Notes: a model not told the origin generated them from the sequence alone. Shown: positions 1 through 8,948, counted from the first letter of the stretch. The stretch: DNA of 64,000 nt from Aquibacillus salsiterrae (GCF_028416595.1 NZ_JAMQKC010000009.1:28867-92866); one strand, 5' to 3'. Numbers and translations are program-made.

Positions 1-256
1 ACTTTTCACCCTTTACGCGACGTTTGATTGCAATAATAGCGTTAATTAAAATGATGAATCCAAGTAGACCAGTAAACGCGCGATGGGAATATTCAATCAC
101 TTGTTGGTAATTAGCTATATCTGGAAAAAAGTTTCCATTACACTTTGGCCAATCCGTACCACATGCATCTCCGGAATTAGTTGCAACAACTAAATTTCCA
201 AGAATTAATGCGAAAAAGGTAACAATAGTTGTAAATAAAGAAAAACGGTGTCTCAT
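1..256 (-). CDS. ctaA: Heme A synthase (COX15/CtaA family), N-terminal part, cut by window edge
   Basis: The first 85 codons run off the left edge. CtaA is a membrane protein that oxidises heme O to heme A, the cofactor of aa3-type oxidases. Translation gives a first membrane helix, then a short extracytoplasmic loop with the Cys pair CGTDWPKCNG (about residues 32-41) and an EYSHR motif (about 59-63) whose His is a typical heme ligand of this family, then the start of helix 2. The ATG at 256 has GGAAGGGA upstream. It lies downstream of qoxABCD on the same strand, which fits because that oxidase needs heme A, but a terminator and a dispersed repeat lie between them. The C-terminal part is not visible. 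Confidence 0.88.
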   Translation of the reverse strand, partial: MRHRFSLFTTIVTFFALILGNLVVATNSGDACGTDWPKCNGNFFPDIANYQQVIEYSHRAFTGLLGFIILINAIIAIKRRVKGEK

Positions 257-303
257 ATTTCCATCCCTTCCAGCGTAAATGGAATTTTATTTTTTTACCA
301 TAA

Positions 304-351
304 GAAAAACATCGGCACCTGCTAGAATAAAGAGGCGGATGCCGATTTTTA
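304..351 (-). terminator. Terminator after qoxABCD
   Basis: An inverted repeat with arms ATCGGCAYC and GRTGCCGAT (311-346) is flanked by a run of A on the left and T on the right, so it could work in both directions. On the minus strand it ends the qox operon about 65 bases after qoxD and before ctaA. Confidence 0.7.
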
Positions 352-355
352 AAAA

Positions 356-412
356 AGTGTAAAAAGGTCCAAGAGATCTCTAGCTCCGGGCACCTAGCTC
401 ATCGGGTCAAGT
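356..412. repeat. Dispersed intergenic repeat, short copy (R1)
   Basis: It carries the family signature CAAGAG..TCTAGCTCCGGGCACCTAGC..CGGGTC seen at about ten other places in the window, for example 13,645 and 18,930. It sits between the qoxD stop codon and the qox terminator. Confidence 0.6.
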
Positions 413-415
413 GGT

Positions 416-715
416 CTAAAAGTTCATCACCCAAGCAGACCCGCCAACAACAGTTACGACAATAATGATCCCGACTATTAACGCTAAAACAATGTATCCT
501 CTATTCTTGTTTTCACGAAGGTGCATGAAGTAATAGATTTGTATGACAAATTGAAAGCATGCAGCCAAAAGAATTATCACAAGTAATAATGGATTTTCAA
601 GCATGTCATTTAAAACAAGAACTAACGGAATAATAGTTAAAACAATAGAAAACAAAAAGCCAGTTACATAAGATTGGAAAGATGAGTGATGCTCCGTATG
701 CTTTTCCGTCGTCAT
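416..715 (-). CDS. qoxD: Menaquinol oxidase subunit IV (QoxD)
   Basis: A 99-residue protein of the cytochrome oxidase subunit IV / CyoD family, the smallest subunit of the aa3-600 quinol oxidase in the cytoplasmic membrane. Three hydrophobic helices (about residues 15-35, 42-63 and 74-95) and the conserved QIYYFMHL segment after helix 2 are visible. It is the last gene of qoxABCD; its ATG is two bases downstream of the qoxC stop, so the genes are translationally coupled. B. subtilis QoxD is somewhat longer, about 124 residues, mostly at the N-terminus. Confidence 0.9.
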   Translation of the reverse strand: MTTEKHTEHHSSFQSYVTGFLFSIVLTIIPLVLVLNDMLENPLLLVIILLAACFQFVIQIYYFMHLRENKNRGYIVLALIVGIIIVVTVVGGSAWVMNF

Positions 716-716
716 C

Positions 717-1328
717 TTACATCACCCCCAACAGGTAAACAACTGTAAAGATAAAAATCCATACAACATCCAAGAAGTGCCAGTACAAGCTCACTACTTG
801 TGTTTTTCGATTTGTTTCTTCAGTAATGCCGTATCTTGATAATTGGAAAATGGTACTTATCATCCAGATAATACCTGCTGATACGTGCAAACCATGTGTT
901 CCAACGAGTACGTAAAATGCGGATAAAAATGCGCTTGTTGATATTGTTGCGCCTTCTTCTACTAAAGTAATAAATTCTGTAACTTCTAGCCCGACAAATG
1001 CAATTCCTAATACGACAGTAACGATTAACCAGTTAATAACGGTTTTTACTTTACCCTGTTGAAGACCTAACGTTGCGAGTCCGCTTGTAAAGCTACTAGT
1101 TAAAAGGATAAACGTTTCTGCAACAAAAATTGGAACCTCAAACAGTTCTGCACCAGTTGGACCTCCGCTATACCTAGTACGCAATACTACATAGGTTGCA
1201 AATAATACAGAGAAAAGAATTAAATCAGAGATAAGAAAAATCCAAAAACCAAAGATTTTAATTGAACTCGTGTCATGATGTTCTTCTTCATTATGGTGGT
1301 CAATTTTTCCTGCGGTTGATTGAGACAT
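717..1328 (-). CDS. qoxC: Menaquinol oxidase subunit III (QoxC)
   Basis: A 203-residue subunit III of the heme-copper oxidase family, close to the B. subtilis QoxC length (204). After a His-rich hydrophilic start (DHHNEEEHHD) five membrane helices follow, with the subunit III motifs GTHGLHVSAGIIWM (about residues 143-156) and YWHFLDVVWIFIF (about 182-194). Subunit III packs beside subunit I and stabilises proton uptake. The start overlaps the last base of the qoxB stop codon, as expected in a tightly coupled operon. Confidence 0.93.
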   Translation of the reverse strand: MSQSTAGKIDHHNEEEHHDTSSIKIFGFWIFLISDLILFSVLFATYVVLRTRYSGGPTGAELFEVPIFVAETFILLTSSFTSGLATLGLQQGKVKTVINWLIVTVVLGIAFVGLEVTEFITLVEEGATISTSAFLSAFYVLVGTHGLHVSAGIIWMISTIFQLSRYGITEETNRKTQVVSLYWHFLDVVWIFIFTVVYLLGVM

Positions 1329-3283
1329 TATCGTGTACCTCCAATCCTTGCTTCCGTTCGTTCAATTTCATCAACTGGAATATAATAATCAGTATCATTA
1401 TCTAGGTGCCTGACGACAATAGAGGTCGCAACACCTATTAAACCGATGATACCCATCCAGGTCCATTCAAAGGTTAATCCAAATCCAGTAATAAACCAAA
1501 ACCCACCCATTATAAACGGGATACCAGAATTTTTTGGCATATGAATCGGTTTATAATCCTCTTTAACTTTAGTTAGCCCTTTTTGCTTTTTATACCACCA
1601 GTCGTCTTGTTCACTAACCTTTGGTATTATCGCAAAATTGTATTCAGGTGGTGGTGAAGGAATGGACCATTCAAGTGTACGACCATCCCATGGGTCAGCT
1701 GCGCCTTCCTTATTTCGGTGTTTAATACTATAAACTATCTGCCATACCTGAAAAATAAATCCGGCACCCATTAAGAATGCACCGATTGTCGAAATGAAAT
1801 TTAATGGCGCCCATCCCATATCCCATCCGTACGTTGATACTCTTCGTGGCATGCCCATGAAGCCAAGTGCGTACTGTGGCATAAACGTTACATAGAAGCC
1901 GATATTCCAAAGCCAAAATGCCCATAATCCTAATTTTTCATTTAAAGAGAAACCGAAGATTTTTGGCCACCAATAATAAATACCTGAGAAAAAGCCAAAC
2001 ACTACTCCTCCAATTAACACCTGGTGGAAGTGAGCGATTAAGAAATAACTATTGTGATACTGAAAATCAGCTGGTGCTACAGCCAACATAACACCTGTAG
2101 CTCCTCCTACTAAGAAGGTTGGAATAAACGCAATCGTCCAAAGCATCGGAGGCTTCATTTGGATCCTGCCTCGGAACATGGTAAACATCCAATTAAATAC
2201 CTTTACGCCAGTTGGAATAGCAATCGCCATTGTTGTTATAGCGAAAAACGCATCAACTTTATAGTCTGCCATCGTAAAGAAGTGGTGTACCCATGTAAAG
2301 AACGACAGAAGACTAATACTTAACAATGCAAAGACCATAGATTTATAACCAAATATTTTCTTTTTACTAAATGTGGCTACTACTTCAGAAAAGACTCCAA
2401 AAGCAGGGAGAACGACAAGATAAACCTCTGGATGTCCCCACATCCAAATCAAATTCACATAATACATCGGGTTTCCGCCGCCAGCAAGAGTGAAGAAGTT
2501 TGCCCCGAAATATCTATCAATAAACAATAAACCTAATGTAACGGTTAAAATTGGGAATGCAAAAATGATAATAATACAGCTTGATAACACCGACCATGAA
2601 AACATCGGCATTTTCATTAATTTCATTCCAGGTGCACGCATTTTTAGAATCGTAACTAAAAAGTTTATCCCTGATGCCAAGCTTCCTATACCAGAGATTT
2701 GTATCCCCCAAATATAGTAGTTCTGCCCTGGGCCCTCACTGAACTGTGTTTCTGATAATGGTGCATAACTTAACCATCCGGCATCAGGTGATCCCCCAAT
2801 GACAAAGGATAAGTTAAAAAGCATTGCTCCAAAGAAAAATGTCCAAAAACTTACTGCGTTCAGAAAAGGATACGCAACATCCCTTGCGCCAATTTGTAAT
2901 GGAACAACCATGTTAAATAAGGCAAACATTAATGGCATTGCCATAAATAAAATCATAATTGTACCGTGTGTGGTGAAAATTTCATTGTATTTATCTGATG
3001 GTAGAAAGTCCATATTTGGAAAAGCGAGCTGTGTACGCATTAAGATGGCATCTACGCCTCCGCGAAACAGCATTAAAAGCGACGCTATCAAGTACATGAT
3101 TCCGATTTTCTTATGGTCAACAGTTGTTAGCCATTCACTCCACAACCATTTCCATTTTTTAAAATAAGTTAACACAAAAATGATAGCTACCATGACTAAC
3201 ACGATTGAAACGTCAGCACCATAAATTAATGGATCTCCGGTAACGAAAAAATCGGACGAAAAATTTTTTATTGATTCAATCAT
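1328..3283 (-). CDS. qoxB: Menaquinol oxidase subunit I (QoxB), catalytic subunit
   Basis: A 651-residue heme-copper oxidase subunit I that holds heme a, heme a3 and CuB and pumps protons while reducing O2 to water. Seen directly: the conserved TTVDHKKIGIMY start of the oxidase core, the low-spin heme segment FTTHGTIMI, the CuB/Tyr-His crosslink motif WGHPEVYLVVLPAFG, the HH pair in FTWVHHFF, and the heme-binding FLIAHFHQVLIGG. The length and extra N- and C-terminal helices match QoxB (649 residues in B. subtilis) rather than caa3 CtaD. It lies between qoxA (17-base gap) and qoxC. Confidence 0.95.
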   Translation of the reverse strand: MIESIKNFSSDFFVTGDPLIYGADVSIVLVMVAIIFVLTYFKKWKWLWSEWLTTVDHKKIGIMYLIASLLMLFRGGVDAILMRTQLAFPNMDFLPSDKYNEIFTTHGTIMILFMAMPLMFALFNMVVPLQIGARDVAYPFLNAVSFWTFFFGAMLFNLSFVIGGSPDAGWLSYAPLSETQFSEGPGQNYYIWGIQISGIGSLASGINFLVTILKMRAPGMKLMKMPMFSWSVLSSCIIIIFAFPILTVTLGLLFIDRYFGANFFTLAGGGNPMYYVNLIWMWGHPEVYLVVLPAFGVFSEVVATFSKKKIFGYKSMVFALLSISLLSFFTWVHHFFTMADYKVDAFFAITTMAIAIPTGVKVFNWMFTMFRGRIQMKPPMLWTIAFIPTFLVGGATGVMLAVAPADFQYHNSYFLIAHFHQVLIGGVVFGFFSGIYYWWPKIFGFSLNEKLGLWAFWLWNIGFYVTFMPQYALGFMGMPRRVSTYGWDMGWAPLNFISTIGAFLMGAGFIFQVWQIVYSIKHRNKEGAADPWDGRTLEWSIPSPPPEYNFAIIPKVSEQDDWWYKKQKGLTKVKEDYKPIHMPKNSGIPFIMGGFWFITGFGLTFEWTWMGIIGLIGVATSIVVRHLDNDTDYYIPVDEIERTEARIGGTR

Positions 3284-3300
3284 AACAAGTCCTCCCTTCT

Positions 3301-4230
3301 CTAATTCCCTAATTCTAGTTGTCTACTATTGTCAAATTGTTCTGTATGGTTATTACTCTTGTAATATTTACCACCATTTTTATCAACGATAAACTCAAAT
3401 AAGTTAGGTGGAATTGATGAATACGCTGAAACTCCAACAATGCTTGGTTTAACCAATTCTTGATAATCTTCCATTGTAAATGGTTGGTTAGTAGCCTTTA
3501 CTTCCTCTACCCACTTATCAAAATCTGCATCCGGTACAGTTGATACATCAAAGTTCATTTCTGTAAATCCATCACCGGAAAAATTGTTAGCTGTACCATA
3601 ATAAGTACCAGCCTCTTCAGCTTCTAACCATAAGGTAGATGATTTTCCAGGCAATGAATATCTTTGCCCACCCAACTGTGGAATCCAAAATGAATTAATT
3701 GGTGCGTCTGACGTTAATTCAAATTGAACAGGTGTATCAACAGGGATCTTTAAATAGTTAACCGTAGCAATATCTTCTTCTGGGTATTGAAACAACCACT
3801 TCCAATCAAGTGATGTCACTTGAATAGTAATTGGCTCTACATCCTCTGAAGGTGGCCCTTGAAGTACTAGTGTGTCTCGAACTGTTAAGATACTTAATAT
3901 CGCAATCAGTATTATAGGAATACCCCACCATACGACCTCTAGTTTGACATTATCGTCCCATTCAGGCTTATATGGTGATTTGTTTCCTGGTTTATCTCGG
4001 TACCGATAAACGATGAAAAAGAATAAAAGCAGAACGGGGATAATGACAATCATTAATACTAGAAATGATACGAATATCAAATTGGCCTGAACCTCCCCAA
4101 CTGGCCCTTTCGGATTTAACACGATAAATTGCTCACTGCTACAAGCAGATAACAAGAAAACTGCGAATGTCGATAAAATTAGCATTAAAAAACGTTTTAC
4201 CGTTTTTCTTGAAGGCATTCGATTCTCCAC
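3301..4230 (-). CDS. qoxA: Menaquinol oxidase subunit II (QoxA), lipoprotein
   Basis: A 309-residue subunit II with an N-terminal lipoprotein signal peptide ending LLSAC, two membrane helices (about residues 48-70 and 100-120) and an extracytoplasmic cupredoxin domain. In cytochrome c oxidases this domain binds CuA through Cys and His residues. Here the corresponding stretch reads NSFWIPQLGG...YYGTANNFSGDGFTEM with no cysteine, so it is a quinol oxidase. It is the first gene of the operon; ATG at 4230 is preceded by AAAAGAAAGGTGG. A further in-frame ATG 12 bases downstream (MPSRK) is a possible start. Confidence 0.93.
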   Translation of the reverse strand: MENRMPSRKTVKRFLMLILSTFAVFLLSACSSEQFIVLNPKGPVGEVQANLIFVSFLVLMIVIIPVLLLFFFIVYRYRDKPGNKSPYKPEWDDNVKLEVVWWGIPIILIAILSILTVRDTLVLQGPPSEDVEPITIQVTSLDWKWLFQYPEEDIATVNYLKIPVDTPVQFELTSDAPINSFWIPQLGGQRYSLPGKSSTLWLEAEEAGTYYGTANNFSGDGFTEMNFDVSTVPDADFDKWVEEVKATNQPFTMEDYQELVKPSIVGVSAYSSIPPNLFEFIVDKNGGKYYKSNNHTEQFDNSRQLELGN

Positions 4231-4250
4231 CTTTCTTTTGATATGAAAGT

Positions 4251-4300
4251 ATAAAAAAACTAAGAGCTGTCTAGCTCCGGGCAGGACTTGCGCTTTTCTT
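4251..4300. repeat. Dispersed intergenic repeat, short copy (R2) in the qox leader
   Basis: The sequence AAGAGCTGTCTAGCTCCGGG followed by ACTTGCGCTTTTCTTA is the two ends of the dispersed repeat with the middle deleted. It lies between the predicted qox promoter and qoxA, so it should be part of the mRNA leader. Confidence 0.6.
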
Positions 4301-4379
4301 AATGACTAGGACTTTAAGTTGGTTAACCAAAGCTTCCTTGTTCCCCGGTGGATAAGATTATTTATTTACAATCGTATTT

Positions 4380-4408
4380 ATTAAATCTTTCAGTCGGTAT
4401 TTTATCAA
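4380..4408 (-). promoter_or_regulatory. Predicted promoter of qoxABCD
   Basis: On the minus strand TTGATA (4408-4403), a 17-base spacer and TTTAAT (4385-4380) form a SigA-type promoter about 150 bases upstream of qoxA. The divergent 4,409-4,554 region shows nothing else I can name. Confidence 0.45.
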
Positions 4409-4554
4409 AAGTTAATCAGTTTGAGAGTAATTTCACAAAGGTTTCACATTTTTTATGAGATAAAAATGTATCATCTTCTTTGATAATCGCTTGTGTAGCA
4501 AAATGTCCAATAGTCCACAAATACCTTGGGCCATATAAAAGAAATAAGCTTCGG

Positions 4555-4632
4555 TTTACAAAGAAAATACACTGTGATATATTAAATATATTAAAAATGT
4601 TAAATAAAAATTTAATTTAATTAACATAAGTG
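4555..4632 (+). promoter_or_regulatory. betA promoter with GbsR-operator-like AT-rich motif
   Basis: TTTACA (4555-4560), a 17-base spacer and TATATT (4578-4583) form a promoter. Directly downstream (4589-4630) is the motif TTAAAAATGTTAAATAAAAA followed by TTTAATTTAATTAACAT, closely matching the sequence downstream of the gbsA promoter (9083-9120) and partly the gbsR and opuAC leaders. A repressor bound here would block elongation, which is how GbsR is known to act. The assignment to GbsR is inference. Confidence 0.5.
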
Positions 4633-4829
4633 GAGAGGCTAGAAGAAAAATTCAATGGAAGAAGTACATAAAATGAATTTGATTTTTAAGCTTAATCCGC
4701 TGAATTTGTTAAGTTATTAAACTATCAATCTCTTAACTAGTTTCATGATTTAAGGAGGATTTTAATGAGTTATCTTTCTATAAAGTGGACAATGACAGAA
4801 AATATTAGGCATCAAGGAGGTCTTCAAAG

Positions 4830-6521
4830 ATGAGTAAAGCATATGATTACGTAATTGTTGGCGGGGGTAGTGCAGGTTCTGTGCTCGGAGGGCGTCTAAG
4901 TGAAGACGGGAAACACAGTGTACTTGTTTTAGAGGCTGGGCGTAAGGATTTTTCATGGGACTTATTGATCCAAATGCCAGCAGCTTTACCGTTTCCGGCG
5001 GGTAAATCACTCTATGATTGGAGGTATGCATCAGACCCTGAACCATATATGAATGGACGACGTGTGAAGCATGCTCGTGGGAAGGTGCTTGGTGGATCAG
5101 GCTCGATCAACGGCATGATTTTCCAACGTGGCAACCCAATGGACTATGAACGGTGGGGAGCTGACCAGGGTATGGACACGTGGGACTTTGCACACTGTCT
5201 CCCGTATTTTAAGCGTATGGAAAATGCTTTAGCATCAGATCCGGACGATGAACTACGTGGCCATGATGGCCCGCTAAAATTAGAACGTGGACCAGCTACT
5301 AATCCGCTGTTTGAGGCCTTCTTTAATGCTGCTGTAGAGGCTGGATATTCGCGCACCGCAGATGTTAACGGTTTTCGACAAGAAGGATTTGGGCCGTTTG
5401 ATAAGCATGTGTACAAAGGGAGACGGTTTGGTCCTTCACGTGCCTATCTGCATCCGGCTATGAAACGTTCGAACCTAACTGTTCAAACGCGTGCATTTGT
5501 TACAAGTATTGACTTCAATGGTACAAGGGCAAGTGGTGTGACTTATCAACGAAATGGCAAGACGAATCATGTTACTGCAGGGGAAGTTATTCTTGCTGGG
5601 GGTGCAATCAATACGCCACAGCTACTTCAACTATCAGGTGTTGGCGATGCCGAACATTTACGCTCACTTGGTATCGATCCAGTCGTTGATCTTCCTGGTG
5701 TAGGTGAAAATCTTCAGGATCACTTGGAAGCATATATTCAATATTCTTGTCCGTTACCGGTGTCTGAGCAGCCAAACTTAAACAAAGCAAAAATGCCTTG
5801 GATTGGCTTGCAGTGGATACTTGGACGCAAAGGCCCTGCAGCAACGAACCATTTTGAAGGTGGAGGGTTTGTCCGTTCAAATGAGGAGGTTGACTATCCG
5901 AATTTGATGTTCCACTTCCTTCCTGTAGCAGTACGATATGATGGGCAAAAAGCGGATACGGATCACGGATTCCAGGTACACGTTGGACCGATGTATTCTG
6001 ATGCGCGGGGCTCGTTAAAAATACGTTCGAAAAATCCGAAAGAACATCCTAGCATGGTCTACAACTATCTTTCAACGGAACAGGACAGACGTGAGTGGAT
6101 TGAAGCGGTGAAAATTTCGCGTGAAATTATGTCTCAGCCAGCAATGGCACCATACAATTCTGGAGAAATTTCCCCTGGACCGTCTGTTAGTACAGATGAG
6201 GAAATTTTGGACTGGGTGGCAAAAGATGCTGAGACAGCACTTCATCCAAGTTGCACAGCTAAGATGGGGCCTGCTTCAGATCCGATGGCTGTAGTAGACC
6301 CACTAACTATGAAGGTTCATGGGCTTGACAATGTCCGAGTGGTAGATGCATCTGCCATGCCTTATGTTACGAACGGTAATATTCATGCACCAGTGTTAAT
6401 GTTGGCGGAAAAGGCATCTGACATCATTCTTGGGCGTAAACCGCTAGAGCCTGTTCAAGCAGATTTTTACCGTCATGGTGTTCATCCGAAAGACGCAGGC
6501 ACAGTCCCGGTCAAAGCATAA
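4830..6521 (+). CDS. betA: Choline dehydrogenase, GMC oxidoreductase family (BetA-like)
   Basis: A 563-residue FAD-dependent GMC oxidoreductase, predicted to oxidise choline to betaine aldehyde. Visible motifs are the dinucleotide-binding [14 protein letters not shown] (about residues 9-22), the GMC signature [18 protein letters not shown] (about 86-103), the second signature [13 protein letters not shown], the catalytic [11 protein letters not shown] (His472) and the second active-site His in NGNIHAP (His519). The start ATG follows AGGAGGTCTTCAAAG at good spacing. The context of OpuAC-like, GbsR and GbsA genes supports choline as substrate. B. subtilis uses an unrelated iron-type alcohol dehydrogenase (GbsB) for this step, so this is a non-homologous replacement. 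Other alcohols remain possible because the GMC family is broad. Confidence 0.8.
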   Translation: MSKAYDYVIVGGGSAGSVLGGRLSEDGKHSVLVLEAGRKDFSWDLLIQMPAALPFPAGKSLYDWRYASDPEPYMNGRRVKHARGKVLGGSGSINGMIFQRGNPMDYERWGADQGMDTWDFAHCLPYFKRMENALASDPDDELRGHDGPLKLERGPATNPLFEAFFNAAVEAGYSRTADVNGFRQEGFGPFDKHVYKGRRFGPSRAYLHPAMKRSNLTVQTRAFVTSIDFNGTRASGVTYQRNGKTNHVTAGEVILAGGAINTPQLLQLSGVGDAEHLRSLGIDPVVDLPGVGENLQDHLEAYIQYSCPLPVSEQPNLNKAKMPWIGLQWILGRKGPAATNHFEGGGFVRSNEEVDYPNLMFHFLPVAVRYDGQKADTDHGFQVHVGPMYSDARGSLKIRSKNPKEHPSMVYNYLSTEQDRREWIEAVKISREIMSQPAMAPYNSGEISPGPSVSTDEEILDWVAKDAETALHPSCTAKMGPASDPMAVVDPLTMKVHGLDNVRVVDASAMPYVTNGNIHAPVLMLAEKASDIILGRKPLEPVQADFYRHGVHPKDAGTVPVKA

Positions 6522-6565
6522 TGCTTTTAGTATGGAGGCTTACTATCGAGCAGCCATTTATAATT

Positions 6566-6620
6566 AATGAAATAGAAAGAGACCAAATCACTATACGATT
6601 TGGTCTCTTTCTATTTCATT
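6566..6620 (+). terminator. Terminator-like perfect hairpin after betA
   Basis: Two perfectly complementary 24-base arms (6566-6589 and 6597-6620) enclose a 7-base loop. The right arm is T-rich (TCTCTTTCTATTTC) but no clean T-run follows. The first 52-bp repeat unit begins two bases after it. Confidence 0.75.
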
Positions 6621-6621
6621 G

Positions 6622-7029
6622 ATTCGGACAGGAAAGGGTGATAATCGCCTTATTGAGTCCGAATTAGAGCTGAATTCGGACAGGAAAGGGTGACAATTGC
6701 TTTATTGAGTCCGAATTAGAGCTGAATTTGGACAAGGAAGAGTGATAATTGCTTTATTGAGTCCGAATTAGAGCTGAATTTGGACAAGGAAGAGTGATAA
6801 TTGCTTTATTGAGTCCGAATTAGAGTGGGATTCGGACAGGAAAGGGTGATAATCCCCTTATAGAGTCCGAATTAGAGCTGAATTTGGACAAGGAAGAGTG
6901 ATAATCGCCTTATTGAGTCCGAATTGGAGTGGGATTCGGACAGGAAAGGGTGACAATTGCTTTATAGAGTCCGAATTGGTGCTGAATTCGGACAAGGAAG
7001 AGTGATAATTGCCATATAGAGTCCGAATT
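6622..7029. repeat. 52-bp palindromic tandem array 1 (8 units)
   Basis: Units begin at 6622, 6674, 6726, 6778, 6830, 6882, 6934 and 6986, all exactly 52 bp apart. Each unit is ATTCGGAC, a 27-base core (type AGGAAAGGGTGATAAT..TTGA), GTCCGAAT and a 9-base linker (TAGAGCTGA type). Several units have ATTTGGAC in the left arm, weakening the hairpin. The array fills the gap between the terminators of convergent betA and opuAC-like genes. I see no convincing coding capacity. Confidence 0.95.
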
Positions 7030-7071
7030 AAAAGAAGCTAGTCTCTTCAAAGTGAAAGACTAGCTTCTTTT
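7030..7071 (-). terminator. Terminator after the OpuAC-like gene
   Basis: Arms AAAAGAAGCTAGTCT (7030-7044) and AGACTAGCTTCTTTT (7057-7071) form a 15-bp perfect stem. On the minus strand it lies just after the stop codon at 7078 and ends in TTTT. It directly abuts the last repeat unit. Confidence 0.85.
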
Positions 7072-7077
7072 CCTCTA

Positions 7078-7977
7078 TTATTTTACCCATTCACCTATTA
7101 TTTCTTGGTTTTCATTTACCCATTTCTTAGCTCCGTCAAGTGGCTCTTCTGCACTTTCTACATAATCGATAAGCTCGCCAATTTGTTGGTCGTCCATCTT
7201 CCAATTTTTAAACCACTCACTTACCTCTGGATAATCTTCTGTAAATCCTTGTCTTGTAGCGTGGTGAATCTTTTCTACTCCACCAAACGTTTTTTGTGGA
7301 TCATCTAAAAACTTCAAGTCATATTTAGAGAACACCCAGTGTGGACTCCAAAGTGGTGAAACAATTGGTTCTTCATTTTCAATAGCATTTCCAATCTCAG
7401 CTAACATGGCAGGTTCAGAGCTTGGCAGCAGATCAAACTCCAGATTATAATCTTCAATCAATTGTTCTGTAACTTCCATTGTTCCTGCACCAGGGTCAAA
7501 ACCGATAATTTCACCGTCGAATAGCTCTTTATTATCGTTTAAATCTTCAACACTATTGATTTCCTTTAGATAGGTAGGAACAACAAGTCCTACTTTTGCG
7601 TTATCAAACCAAGTAGCTTCTGAGAAATTGACAGTATCTTGGTATTGTTCCAAGTAATTTGCATCTTGGACAGGTAACCATACTTCTAAACTGGCATCTA
7701 GCTCTTTGCTTTCTAATGCTTTCATTGTTGTTCCCATGTCTAGTACATTTAACTTTACGTTATAGCCTTTTTCCTCTAAAATCGCTTTCCACATATTTGT
7801 AACCGCAATGTTTTCAGCCCAGTTAATTTGGCCAATTGTTATTTCGTTGTTACCTTCTGTTGTTTCTGCATCTGCTTCTTTACTGCTTGTGTCCTTGCTA
7901 GTGTTTCCGCATGCTGTTAAAGTAGCAACCATCAGCAGAGTTAAGAGTAAACCAACACCTATTTTCCATTTTTTCAT
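7078..7977 (-). CDS. Glycine betaine/choline ABC transporter substrate-binding lipoprotein (OpuAC-like)
   Basis: A 299-residue extracellular solute-binding protein of the OpuAC/ProX type. The signal peptide ends in the lipobox LTAC (Cys about residue 23). The mature part begins ITIGQINWAENIAVTNMW and contains several Trp residues in positions typical of the aromatic cage for trimethylammonium groups (EVWLPV, EATWFD, SPLWSPHWVF). The ATG follows AAAGGGGAG. No ATPase or permease gene lies next to it, so it must work with a transporter encoded elsewhere. Its position between betA and gbsR suggests it delivers choline or betaine. The exact substrate cannot be settled from sequence. Confidence 0.85.
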   Translation of the reverse strand: MKKWKIGVGLLLTLLMVATLTACGNTSKDTSSKEADAETTEGNNEITIGQINWAENIAVTNMWKAILEEKGYNVKLNVLDMGTTMKALESKELDASLEVWLPVQDANYLEQYQDTVNFSEATWFDNAKVGLVVPTYLKEINSVEDLNDNKELFDGEIIGFDPGAGTMEVTEQLIEDYNLEFDLLPSSEPAMLAEIGNAIENEEPIVSPLWSPHWVFSKYDLKFLDDPQKTFGGVEKIHHATRQGFTEDYPEVSEWFKNWKMDDQQIGELIDYVESAEEPLDGAKKWVNENQEIIGEWVK

Positions 7978-8020
7978 TGTAAAAACTCCCCTTTGTTTTT
8001 TAAAATATATGATTGAAAAA

Positions 8021-8060
8021 CACTCTAAACATTAAATGTATTAAGAATATTTTTAATCTA
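8021..8060 (-). promoter_or_regulatory. AT-rich GbsR-operator-like motif upstream of the OpuAC-like gene
   Basis: Read on the minus strand the leader contains TTAAAAATATTCTTAATACA followed by TTTAATGTTTAGAG, a diverged version of the motif downstream of the betA and gbsA promoters. I did not find a clear -35/-10 pair. The rest of the 7,978-8,303 gap holds the gbsR terminator candidate and otherwise nothing I recognise. Confidence 0.35.
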
Positions 8061-8262
8061 ATGACCAAATAATTTATCTCTTCTTTTACCCTGTCTTTAA
8101 CCAATAGGTTTGGTTTAAGACAGACAGAGAAAATTCAACACCTTCGCCAGAGATGAGCGAAAGCTAGATTTCTAAGAAGAGACAAATGAGACATGTCTAT
8201 GTGTAGCTATAATATAGACGACCTGATTTCTTTAAATGATAAGAGAGTGTAAGAAAATCCAA

Positions 8263-8293
8263 GCGTGGATACCATTCAGCGAGAGCCACGTCC
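8263..8293 (-). terminator. Weak terminator-like hairpin after gbsR
   Basis: CGTGG and CCACG arms lie just after the gbsR stop; on the minus strand GGATTTTCTT follows. The stem is short, so this is tentative. Confidence 0.35.
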
Positions 8294-8303
8294 AACTTCG
8301 GAC

Positions 8304-8855
8304 TTAATCCTGCTGTTCTTTAGGTAAAAACTCAAATATCTTACCGCTTCTAATACTTGCGACTAATTCCTCTAACCAGTGATAGTAGACTTTCGATTCT
8401 TCTAACTGGTCATAATATTTTTTTGCATCAGCAACAATTTCTGGTGTACTAGTGGAATCTTTAATCACATTGATAAAATCTTCTTGTGCTTCTTCAATTG
8501 CTTCCATATTCATTTTCACTTCTCGGTCCCACATTTGACAATAAAAGGCCATAAAAGACCGGAAGAAGTTTTTCTCAGCTGCATACGTATGCTTTCTAGA
8601 ACCGCGTGTGAATGTTTTTTTTACCATTTCTATTTCTTGGAGCTTGCGGACACTAGTACTCATGCTCGGCTTACTCATTCCAAGCTCTGCACGCATTTCA
8701 TCAAGCGTCATCTGCTCTTTAAAATACATCGTTGCATATAAATTGGCAGCAGCTGGTGTTACTCCGTATAAATCCATTGTCTCGGCAATTGCACCAATCA
8801 CTTTATCCTTTGCTTCTTCTATTTTTATTCTTGATCTTGCAGTAGATTCACTCAT
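8304..8855 (-). CDS. gbsR: Choline-responsive transcriptional repressor GbsR
   Basis: A 183-residue GbsR/MarR-like winged-helix regulator. In B. subtilis GbsR represses gbsAB and the opuB choline transporter and is released by choline. Visible are the N-terminal helix ending GVTPAAANLYATMYF, the helix-turn-helix LDEMRAELGMSKPSMSTSVRKL (about residues 51-72), the wing (KKTFTRGSRKHTY) and a C-terminal effector region with aromatic residues (FRSFMAFYCQMW) suited to a choline pocket. ATG 8855 follows GAAGGAGCGACAGG. It is divergent from gbsA. Confidence 0.88.
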   Translation of the reverse strand: MSESTARSRIKIEEAKDKVIGAIAETMDLYGVTPAAANLYATMYFKEQMTLDEMRAELGMSKPSMSTSVRKLQEIEMVKKTFTRGSRKHTYAAEKNFFRSFMAFYCQMWDREVKMNMEAIEEAQEDFINVIKDSTSTPEIVADAKKYYDQLEESKVYYHWLEELVASIRSGKIFEFLPKEQQD

Positions 8856-8885
8856 CCTGTCGCTCCTTCAACATAAAGTAAAGCG

Positions 8886-8948
8886 CGTTAAATATTTTTT
8901 AAATCTTCTTCACAAACTTTATGATACCGCGTTCCGTTTAAATGTCAA
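8886..8948 (-). promoter_or_regulatory. gbsR promoter and candidate self-operator
   Basis: Minus strand: TTGACA (8948-8943), 16-base spacer, TATCAT (8926-8921). About 20 bases further downstream (8903-8886) lies an A/T palindrome, read on the plus strand as GTTAAATATTTTTTAA, which almost equals the core GTTAAATAAATTTTTAA in front of gbsA. Confidence 0.5.

Noticed and set aside
3301..4230. Cytochrome c oxidase subunit II (CtaC)
   Set aside because: The CuA-binding cysteines and histidine are absent, and there is no cytochrome c domain; this fits a quinol oxidase.
6622..7029. Tandem transcription terminators
   Set aside because: Units lack T-runs after the right arm, and in array 4 they lie inside an operon whose last gene must be expressed.
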